64,000 bases of DNA, taken from Bacillota bacterium (lineage in GTDB: Bacteria > Bacillota > Clostridia > Acetivibrionales > DSM-1351). Location: positions 1 to 64,000 of the forward strand of contig JAEWCZ010000069.1 in NCBI GenBank assembly GCA_023390335.1, written 5' to 3'. The first letter of the stretch is position 1; every line of letters begins with the position of its first letter. Made by a program: the position numbers and the translations under genes. This document shows positions 57,528 through 64,000 of the stretch, one piece after another. Below the pieces are notes generated by a model. That model had not been told where the DNA came from and did not search any database. It worked only from the letters and a program-made list of their open reading frames with translations.

Positions 57528-58823
57528 ATGCTCGATACCCATGTAGAGGAAAAGCTATGCAAGTTGTTCGAGAAGAACGGGATAGCAGTTTACAATATTA
57601 ATTCAAATAGATTTAAAACAAATACGATCAACATTTTCTTTCAGGATAATTTAAACAAGGATACGGTGGCTTTAAATGCACTTTTTCCTTCCGTTTTAAG
57701 AAGAGGCTGTAAGGGACTTCCTAGTATTAAAGACATAAATCTTTATCTTGAAAAGCTATACGGTGCGGTATTTGACTGTGGTGTTGTAAAAAAAGGCGAA
57801 AGGCAGATAATACATTTTTATTTTGAATACATTTCAGATAAGTATACTAATGATAGTCAAAGAAATTTTGAAAAGGCATTTGAATTTCTTATGAATATCA
57901 TTTTCAGACCAGAACTGAAGGATGGTACTTTTAATGAACAATATGTAGAACAGGAAAAAAGCAATCTAAAAATGATTGTGGAAGGCAGAACAAATGATAA
58001 GATTCAATACAGCATGGAAAGATGCTACGAGCTTATGTGTACTGATGAACCCTTTGGACTGTATGAATACGGCACGGTAGAACAAATAGACAAAATAACT
58101 AATGACAAGCTATATGATCATTATAAGAATAAAATAGCATCTCTCCCTGCAGAAATTTTTATAACCGGAGAAATTGACGACAAGGATATAGGTTTTATAA
58201 AGGAAAAGCTTTCCCTGGTTGAAAGAAGTACAACTCAAAAACTTAATTCCAGTATTGTTCTTAAATGTGTGAAAGACGTAAGGGAATTTGAGGACAAAAT
58301 GGATGTAAATCAGGCAAAACTGTGTTTGGGTTTCAGGACTCATGTACAGCCGGGTGATAATGATTATTATGCACTTGTGGTTTTTAACGGGGTGCTGGGC
58401 GGAGGCATGCATTCAAAGCTTTTTCAGAATGTAAGAGAAAAAGCGGGACTTGCATATTATGTGTATGCCGGGTTGGAAAAGTTCAAGGGTTTGATGGTCA
58501 TTGCAAGCGGCATTGATATAAATAACAAAGATACCGCTCAGGAAATTATTCTGAAACAGTTGGATGAAATACGTTCGGGGAATATAACGGAGTATGAATA
58601 TGAAGCTACCTTAAAGTCTATAAAAACCGGAATTATGTCTCTTAAAGACAGTCAGCTTTACGTAGTGGACTTTTATTTGAGCCAATTGATAAACGGCACA
58701 CATGATACTATGGAAACTTTGGTAGAAAAGATAAACAGGGTTACGGTAGACGATATTATAAAGGTAGCAGATAAGGTGCAGTTGGATACGATTTATTTCT
58801 TGACTTCAGATCACAGCAAATAA
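57528..58823 (+). CDS. yfmF: M16 peptidase homologue YfmF, inactive partner
   Basis: A 431-aa M16-fold protein. The HxxEH zinc motif is absent at the expected N-terminal position (LNALFPSVLRRG instead), while the C-terminal half keeps the M16 fold (FNGVLGGGMHSKLFQNVREKAGLAYYVY). Such inactive subunits pair with an active one, here the next gene. In Bacillus the pair is linked to EF-P modification. Confidence 0.88.
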   Translation: MLDTHVEEKLCKLFEKNGIAVYNINSNRFKTNTINIFFQDNLNKDTVALNALFPSVLRRGCKGLPSIKDINLYLEKLYGAVFDCGVVKKGERQIIHFYFEYISDKYTNDSQRNFEKAFEFLMNIIFRPELKDGTFNEQYVEQEKSNLKMIVEGRTNDKIQYSMERCYELMCTDEPFGLYEYGTVEQIDKITNDKLYDHYKNKIASLPAEIFITGEIDDKDIGFIKEKLSLVERSTTQKLNSSIVLKCVKDVREFEDKMDVNQAKLCLGFRTHVQPGDNDYYALVVFNGVLGGGMHSKLFQNVREKAGLAYYVYAGLEKFKGLMVIASGIDINNKDTAQEIILKQLDEIRSGNITEYEYEATLKSIKTGIMSLKDSQLYVVDFYLSQLINGTHDTMETLVEKINRVTVDDIIKVADKVQLDTIYFLTSDHSK

Positions 58824-58850
58824 AAAAGTTATGCGAAGATGGAGGATCTT

Positions 58851-60134
58851 ATGAATTTTGATACCATTGAATATAAAAAGTACAACGAACTATTTTACCG
58901 GTATGAGCATCCCAGTGGTTTGAATTGTATAGTAATTCCTAAAAAAGGCTACTACAAGAAGTATGCCACATTTTCAACCCAGTACGGTTCTGTAGACAAT
59001 GAATTTATCATACCCGGAGAAGACAAACCTACAAAGGTTCCTGATGGAATAGCCCATTTTCTCGAACACAAGCTGTTTGAACAAAAAGACGGTAGCGTTA
59101 TGGATAAGTTTGCTGCTTTGGGCTCAAAACCAAATGCATATACAAGCTTTAATCAAACAGTGTATCTATTTTCATGTACAGACCTTTTTAGTGAAAATTT
59201 CAAGCTTTTATTAAATTTTGTTCAAAATCCTTATATTACCGACGAAAGTGTTGAACGTGAAAAGAAGATAATAGGTCAGGAAATAAATATGTACCGTGAC
59301 GATCCGGGATGGAGGGTAAACTTCAATCTATTGAAGGCTCTATATAAGCATCACCCCGTAAGGTATGATATAGCGGGTACTATTGATAGTATAAGTGAAA
59401 TTACAAAGGAAACCTTGTACCAGTGTTACAAGACCTTCTACCATCCTTCCAACATGATAATAACAGTGGTTGGGGATGTGGATCACATTAAGGCTTTTGA
59501 ACAGGTTGAAAATTGTATACAGACATCGGAAAAGTCCCCGGAAATTAAAAGAATCTTCCCGAAAGAAAGTAGTGATATTAACAAAAGCTACATTGAACAA
59601 AATATGCCGGTATCAACGCCGCTATTTTACATGGGATTAAAAGACAGTAATTTTGATTTAGAGAGTATTGAAATGTTGAGGTATGAACTTGCCATAAAAC
59701 TTCTGCTGTCAATGATTATGGGGAAAAGTTCAAAGCTTTACGAAGAGTTGTATGACAAGGGACTTATTAATTCCAGCTTTGAAATGGATTTTTCTTTAGA
59801 AAAAAGTTATGCTTATTCAATGTTAGGGGGAGAATCTAAAAATCCTGAGGAGGTTCAGGAAAGGATTCTAAAGGAAATTAAGTTATTAAAGAAACAGGGA
59901 CTTGACGAAGAAGCTTTTAACAGACTTATTAACGCTTCTAAGGGAAGATTTCTCAGACAACTCAATTCGCTTGAAAATATATCCAGGTCATTTATAAATT
60001 TATATTTCAAGGGTGTTACAATGTTTGATTATTTAGAGGTTTATGATAAAATGAAGTTTGATTATATTACGGATGTGTTTGACAGTCACTTTGACATTAA
60101 GCACATGGCATTATCTGTTGTTAAGCAGAAATAA
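58851..60134 (+). CDS. yfmH: M16 zinc peptidase YfmH, active partner
   Basis: A 427-aa M16 peptidase with the inverted zinc motif in GIAHFLEHKLFE (HxxEH) and a downstream Glu in KKIIGQEINMY. ATG 58851 follows TGGAGGATC. Forms a pair with yfmF directly upstream. Confidence 0.9.
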   Translation: MNFDTIEYKKYNELFYRYEHPSGLNCIVIPKKGYYKKYATFSTQYGSVDNEFIIPGEDKPTKVPDGIAHFLEHKLFEQKDGSVMDKFAALGSKPNAYTSFNQTVYLFSCTDLFSENFKLLLNFVQNPYITDESVEREKKIIGQEINMYRDDPGWRVNFNLLKALYKHHPVRYDIAGTIDSISEITKETLYQCYKTFYHPSNMIITVVGDVDHIKAFEQVENCIQTSEKSPEIKRIFPKESSDINKSYIEQNMPVSTPLFYMGLKDSNFDLESIEMLRYELAIKLLLSMIMGKSSKLYEELYDKGLINSSFEMDFSLEKSYAYSMLGGESKNPEEVQERILKEIKLLKKQGLDEEAFNRLINASKGRFLRQLNSLENISRSFINLYFKGVTMFDYLEVYDKMKFDYITDVFDSHFDIKHMALSVVKQK

Positions 60135-60158
60135 AAAGTGTTTTTGTGGAGGTTATAA

Positions 60159-61208
60159 ATGGAGAGTACATTAGTCAGATTTCCCGAACTTGGTTGGAGC
60201 TTCGATGTACCAAGGGTTGCTTTCAACATTTTTGGCAAGCCTATCTACTGGTATGGAATTATCATCGCAGCAGCGTTTTTGATATGTGTATTATGGGCAA
60301 TGAAAGATACTATAAAATATGATCTTATTCCTGATACTATAATAGACCTTATGCTGTTTGCAGCTCCTGCAGCTATAATATGCGCAAGGTTATACTATGT
60401 TATTTTCAGTTGGTCAGAGTACGTCGACAATCCCATTGATATTTTAAATCTTAGAAAAGGCGGTTTGGCTGTCTATGGAGGAATAATAGGAGCTTTAATT
60501 ACGGCTTATTTTGTTGCAAAATATAAAAGAATTCCTACAATGAAGCTTTTTGATTTTGCAATACCGTATGTGGCTCTGGGACAAGCGATTGGACGTTGGG
60601 GTAATTTCTTCAATCAGGAGGCTTTTGGTACAAACACAAATCTTCCCTGGGGAATGACCAGCCCAACGGTAACGTCATATTTGACAAATAGAGCAGCTTC
60701 AATTAAAGAAACGGTGGGTATTACTGTAAATCCTGATTTACCCGTTCACCCTACGTTTTTATACGAAAGCTTATGGAGTCTTGTAATTTTTGCATTTCTT
60801 ATGTGGATGCGTAAGAGAAAAAAATTCAGCGGTGAAATATTCTGTTTATATTTCATTACCTACAGTATTGGAAGAGCGTTTATCGAAGGACTTAGAACAG
60901 ACAGTCTTATGCTCGGAAATTTAAGGGTATCCCAGTTCTTAGCTATTTTACTGATAATTGTTTTCGGTATACTGGTAATAGTTCTGAGAAACAAAGCAAA
61001 AAATGCAGTTAATGAAGTAGCAGAATCAGGACAAAGCTCCTATGCAAATGTTCTCAAATACATGGAAGAAGAACAAGAAGCTGAAAACACTGAGAATGAT
61101 GCCCAGGAGATACAAGAATCAGAGAAAGTACAGGATATTCAGGAAGAATCTGACGAAAGTAAAGATTCACAAGAAGAAGATAATAATAAAATGTCAGACA
61201 GCCAGTGA
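60159..61208 (+). CDS. lgt: Prolipoprotein diacylglyceryl transferase
   Basis: A 349-aa membrane enzyme that attaches diacylglycerol to lipobox cysteines. Signature GRWGNFFNQEAFG and VHPTFLYESLW; seven membrane segments. A 55-residue very acidic C-terminal tail (many Glu, Asp, Ser, Gln) is beyond the usual family length. Confidence 0.96.
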   Translation: MESTLVRFPELGWSFDVPRVAFNIFGKPIYWYGIIIAAAFLICVLWAMKDTIKYDLIPDTIIDLMLFAAPAAIICARLYYVIFSWSEYVDNPIDILNLRKGGLAVYGGIIGALITAYFVAKYKRIPTMKLFDFAIPYVALGQAIGRWGNFFNQEAFGTNTNLPWGMTSPTVTSYLTNRAASIKETVGITVNPDLPVHPTFLYESLWSLVIFAFLMWMRKRKKFSGEIFCLYFITYSIGRAFIEGLRTDSLMLGNLRVSQFLAILLIIVFGILVIVLRNKAKNAVNEVAESGQSSYANVLKYMEEEQEAENTENDAQEIQESEKVQDIQEESDESKDSQEEDNNKMSDSQ

Positions 61209-61227
61209 TATTAGGAAAAGGTGAAAA

Positions 61228-62349
61228 ATGTATTTCGTTGAAAAGTCGCAAACATCAAATCCTTATAAGAGATTTGATTATATGTTGTTTATATCGGCTC
61301 TGGTCTTATCAGTAGTGGGACTTATTGTTCTCAGCAGTGCTGTAAGAGCCAGACCGGCTATTTTGAAGTCTCAGATACTTGCTATGATAATGGGAATTGC
61401 ACTATGCCTTATCTTGAGCATAATCGATTATAGAGATTTAAAAGTTCTTAGCTTGTTTATATTTTTTGGGGCAATGTCTCTGATGGTACTTGTTTTATTT
61501 ATCGGTTCCGGTGAGGAACTGGGAAATAAAAACTGGATTAAAATAGCCGGCTTCAGCATACAACCTTCAGAATATGCAAAGATAGCCTATATTATTCTGG
61601 CTTCAGTCTTTTTGGAAAGGATTAAAGACAGTACTGAAAAAAATAAATCAGATATTATAAAATTTATAGTCTACTCCGGAGTTGCAATAGGTTTTGTACT
61701 TTTGCAAAAAGACTTAGGAACAGCCCTTGTATTTGGCTTTATATTCGTTATATTTATATTTATTGTGGGCATTCCTTACAGATATATATTTATTTTGTGT
61801 GGAGGGTTGCTGCTTTCATTACCTTTTATATGGGTTTATGTTCTGAATGGTAAGAGAAGGGAAAGAATTCTTACTTTTATTTCCCCTGACAGAGACCCGC
61901 AGGGGGCCGGGTATAATGTAATTCAATCCAAGATTGCAGTAGGCTCGGGACAGTTGTTTGGACAAGGCTACGGAAGCGGCTTGCAGACGCAGAGCAGAAA
62001 TGTACCGGTTAACGAGTCCGACTTTATTTTCTCAGTGGTTGGAGAAGAATTTGGGTTTATCGGCGGTATAATTATTATACTTTTAGGGTTGATAATTCTT
62101 TTAAGATGTATTTATATTGCAAAAAACTCAAGCGATTCCTATGGTTCATTTCTTGCAGTAGGTGTGACTGGAATGCTGGCCTTTAATTTTATGGAAAATA
62201 TCGGAATGAGCATAGGCTTGCTTCCGGTAACAGGTCTGCCACTTCCTTTTGTAAGTGCAGGAGGAACTGCGGTAATGGCCAATTATATAGCCATAGGCAT
62301 TGCGTTAAGTGTTTCTGCCAGACGAAGAAAAGTACTGTTTAGTACTTAG
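61228..62349 (+). CDS. rodA: RodA-type SEDS peptidoglycan glycosyltransferase
   Basis: A 373-aa ten-helix SEDS protein. LGNKNWIKIAGFSIQPSEYAKI, QKDLGTALV and the C-terminal NIGMSIGLLPVTGLPLPFVSAGG are SEDS motifs; the catalytic Asp is in the QKDLGTA region. RodA is preferred over FtsW because of the LLPVTGLPLPF form and the place next to lgt rather than in the dcw cluster. Confidence 0.88.
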   Translation: MYFVEKSQTSNPYKRFDYMLFISALVLSVVGLIVLSSAVRARPAILKSQILAMIMGIALCLILSIIDYRDLKVLSLFIFFGAMSLMVLVLFIGSGEELGNKNWIKIAGFSIQPSEYAKIAYIILASVFLERIKDSTEKNKSDIIKFIVYSGVAIGFVLLQKDLGTALVFGFIFVIFIFIVGIPYRYIFILCGGLLLSLPFIWVYVLNGKRRERILTFISPDRDPQGAGYNVIQSKIAVGSGQLFGQGYGSGLQTQSRNVPVNESDFIFSVVGEEFGFIGGIIIILLGLIILLRCIYIAKNSSDSYGSFLAVGVTGMLAFNFMENIGMSIGLLPVTGLPLPFVSAGGTAVMANYIAIGIALSVSARRRKVLFST

Positions 62350-62454
62350 TATATTTTAGTGCTTAAAGACAAAGGTAGTTTAATATATGATTGGGAAATA
62401 AACAAGTTTTCAGGTACTTTATTAAAAGTCCGAAAGCTAGTACTTCTGGCCTAT

Positions 62455-62491
62455 AAAAGGCAGGATTAACATCCTGTCTTTTATTTTTTTT
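62455..62491 (+). terminator. rodA terminator
   Basis: AAAAGGCAGGAT pairs with ATCCTGTCTTTT (62471-62482) around TAAC, followed by ATTTTTTTT. Confidence 0.88.
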
Positions 62492-62512
62492 ATTCCAATT
62501 AAGTGAAATATA

Positions 62513-62541
62513 TTGATAAATTTTAATATTTGCAATAGAAT
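62513..62541 (+). promoter_or_regulatory. Sigma-A promoter of mraZ (dcw cluster)
   Basis: TTGATA at 62513-62518, 17-bp spacer, TAGAAT at 62536-62541. Confidence 0.75.
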
Positions 62542-62550
62542 ATGTTTATA

Positions 62551-62575
62551 AGTGGTGAAAAGTGGTGTGAAGTGG
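62551..62575 (+). promoter_or_regulatory. MraZ boxes: three AGTGG repeats spaced exactly 10 bp
   Basis: AGTGG at 62551, 62561 and 62571, with a further GTGGGG at 62591. MraZ proteins bind direct repeats of this type, one per helical turn, upstream of their own gene. The boxes begin about ten bases after the -10 element, so binding would block transcription start or escape. Confidence 0.7.
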
Positions 62576-62605
62576 AGGAAACTTATCGGATGTGGGGTGT
62601 GAAAA

Positions 62606-63037
62606 TTGTTCTATGGTGAATACCAACATACAATTGACCCTAAAGGTAGAGCAATAGTACCTTCAAAGTTCCGTGACGGGTTGGGTGAAAAATTCATACT
62701 GACCAAGGGACTTGATGGCTGCTTGTTTGCGTACTCATCCGAAGAGTGGACAAGCCTGGAAAACAAGCTTAAAGCCTTGCCATTTACCGATAAGGATGTT
62801 CGGGCGTTTATCAGATTTTTCTTTTCAGGTGCAACGGAATGTGAAGTGGATAAACAGGGAAGGATATTGATACCACAGAATCTGCGTGAATATGCCGCTC
62901 TTGAAAAGGACATATATATAATCGGTGTGTCCTCAAGAGTAGAAATATGGAATAAGGCGGCTTGGGAAACTTACAATAGCGATGATAATATTAGTGCGGA
63001 TAAAATTGCGGAAAAGATGGCATTACTTGGTATATAG
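62606..63037 (+). CDS. mraZ: Transcriptional regulator MraZ
   Basis: A 143-aa double AbrB-like protein: YQHTIDPKGRAIVPSKFRD in the first half and CEVDKQGRILIPQNLREYA in the second. It represses its own dcw operon. TTG 62606 follows GGGGTGTG. Confidence 0.95.
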   Translation: MFYGEYQHTIDPKGRAIVPSKFRDGLGEKFILTKGLDGCLFAYSSEEWTSLENKLKALPFTDKDVRAFIRFFFSGATECEVDKQGRILIPQNLREYAALEKDIYIIGVSSRVEIWNKAAWETYNSDDNISADKIAEKMALLGI

Positions 63038-63059
63038 CCAAAAAAACTTGAGGTGAATA

Positions 63060-64000
63060 ATGGAATTTAAGCATAAATCCGTATTACTTGATGAGTGTAT
63101 AGAATATTTGAATATAAATCTGGAAGGTATATATGTTGACGGTACTATCGGCGGAGCCGGACATTCGTCAGAGATATATAAAAAACTAGGTCAAAAGGGA
63201 ATTTTGATAGGCCTTGACCAAGATAGCTTTGCTGTAGAAACATCAGTTAGGAGACTTGGTGAGATTGAGTCACAGGCAGACTTCAAGGTTGTAAACACCA
63301 ATTTTAAAAATATACTTAGTGCCTTAACTGAGTTGGGAATTAATGAAGTAGACGGTATTCTACTGGATTTGGGAGTTTCATCCCATCAGTTGGATGAAGC
63401 GTCAAGAGGTTTTAGCTATCAGCATGATGCACCTCTTGATATGAGAATGAATAGAAAATCGGAATTGTCAGCTTATGATGTGATAAATAAGTACTCCGAA
63501 CAGGATATATACCGCATAATCCGTGATTACGGAGAAGAAAAATGGGCTTCCAGAATAGCAAAATTCATCGTTGAAGCCAGGCAAAATAAACCTATAGAGA
63601 CCACCTACGAGTTGGTAGATATAATTAAAAGGGCAGTACCCAGTTCCGCCAGAAGAGATGGCCCTCATCCGGCTAAAAGAACTTTTCAGGCAATTAGAAT
63701 TGAAGTAAATGATGAACTTGGAATATTGAATAAAACTATTGAAGATAGTGTAGATATGCTTAAAAGCGGAGGAAGGCTATGTATTATAACCTTCCATTCC
63801 TTGGAAGACAGGATAGTTAAGTTGCAGTTTAATAAAATGGTAAACCCATGTACGTGTCCCCCTTCATTTCCGGTATGTGTTTGTGGAAAAAAGCCGAGGG
63901 CAGTGCTTGTAAATAAAAAACCAATTGTATCGGGTATAAATGAGCTGGAGGAAAATCCAAGGGCAAGAAGTGCTAAATTAAGAGTTCTACAAAAAATTTA
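63060..64000 (+). CDS. rsmH: 16S rRNA m4C1402 methyltransferase RsmH (3' end outside the window)
   Basis: At least 313 codons, open to the right edge; the last two bases (TA) leave it unclear whether a stop follows. HKSVLLDECIEYL, DGTIGGAGHS (SAM loop), LLDLGVSSHQLD, RTFQAIRIEVNDEL and ITFHSLEDRIVK are RsmH signatures. It overlaps no gene and follows mraZ by 22 bp, with AGGTGA before the ATG, in standard dcw order. Confidence 0.96.
   Translation, partial: MEFKHKSVLLDECIEYLNINLEGIYVDGTIGGAGHSSEIYKKLGQKGILIGLDQDSFAVETSVRRLGEIESQADFKVVNTNFKNILSALTELGINEVDGILLDLGVSSHQLDEASRGFSYQHDAPLDMRMNRKSELSAYDVINKYSEQDIYRIIRDYGEEKWASRIAKFIVEARQNKPIETTYELVDIIKRAVPSSARRDGPHPAKRTFQAIRIEVNDELGILNKTIEDSVDMLKSGGRLCIITFHSLEDRIVKLQFNKMVNPCTCPPSFPVCVCGKKPRAVLVNKKPIVSGINELEENPRARSAKLRVLQKI

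Noticed and set aside
62350..62490. Riboswitch upstream of mraZ
   Set aside because: The CGAAAG...GGCCTAT stretch faintly recalls a GEMM aptamer end, but the conserved first half is missing; only the terminator is supported.
1..64000. tRNA, rRNA or insertion sequences
   Set aside because: No cloverleaf, rRNA segment or transposase gene was recognised anywhere in the window.

Overview
The window is low-GC Firmicute DNA from an anaerobic, spore-forming member of the Clostridia. The housekeeping gene order (rpsB-tsf-pyrH-frr-uppS-cdsA-dxr-rseP-ispG-polC, then rimP-nusA-ylxR-ylxQ-infB-rbfA-nrnA-truB-ribF), the CO-dehydrogenase-like and hyp genes, the spore-coat gene cotJA and a plant-polysaccharide glycosidase suggest a cellulolytic Ruminiclostridium-type organism. 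The class is secure; the genus is a guess.

Region 1 (1-1935) holds spore-coat genes on the minus strand, a DUF4825-like membrane-anchored protein, and the 5' third of sigK, the late mother-cell sigma factor.

Region 2 (about 1931-24006) is the main discovery. sigK is split into three pieces by two separate skin-like intervening elements lying in series. Element 1 is 16.7 kb with a 5-bp AAATG core repeat. Element 2 is 5.2 kb with a 14-bp GAATGAAATAACAT core repeat. Each carries its own large serine recombinase. Joining 1593-1935, 18669-18764 and 24007-24278 gives a 711-nt frame of 236 codons plus stop that reads through both joints as a normal pro-sigma-K, including the conserved ENEILM and GNEITLID stretches. 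Both elements must therefore leave before sigK can be expressed.

Element 1 is not phage-like. It carries a complete streptolysin-S/clostridiolysin-type linear azol(in)e peptide cluster: an asparagine-synthetase-like amidotransferase, two tandem precursor genes encoding the same 41-residue peptide, a SagB dehydrogenase, a SagC leader-binding protein, a SagD/YcaO cyclodehydratase, two CAAX-family membrane proteases, an ABC exporter and an acyl-carrier-like protein. On the opposite strand is a second operon: a carbon-monoxide-dehydrogenase homologue in which one active-site cysteine is replaced by Asp, and a nitrate/sulfonate-type ABC importer. At the right end sit a 62-aa protein and the recombinase, whose stop codon is completed by sigK DNA. 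In the excised circle the recombinase frame would run 37 codons further. Element 2 carries an AraC regulator, a divergent GH127-type beta-L-arabinofuranosidase, a recombinase and a 48-aa protein.

Region 3 (24448-49000) is core genome: a MATE exporter, then translation, isoprenoid, envelope and replication genes with recognisable promoters, leader structures and terminators. Region 4 (48187-57356) has hypFCDE for NiFe-hydrogenase maturation without hypAB or hydrogenase genes, and a MacAB-like ABC efflux set. Region 5 (57528-64000) has the two M16 peptidase homologues yfmF/yfmH, lgt, a rodA-type SEDS gene, and the start of the dcw cluster (mraZ with an array of MraZ boxes, and a truncated rsmH). 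No tRNA, rRNA or CRISPR array was recognised. All assignments come from reading the sequence; no database search was run.
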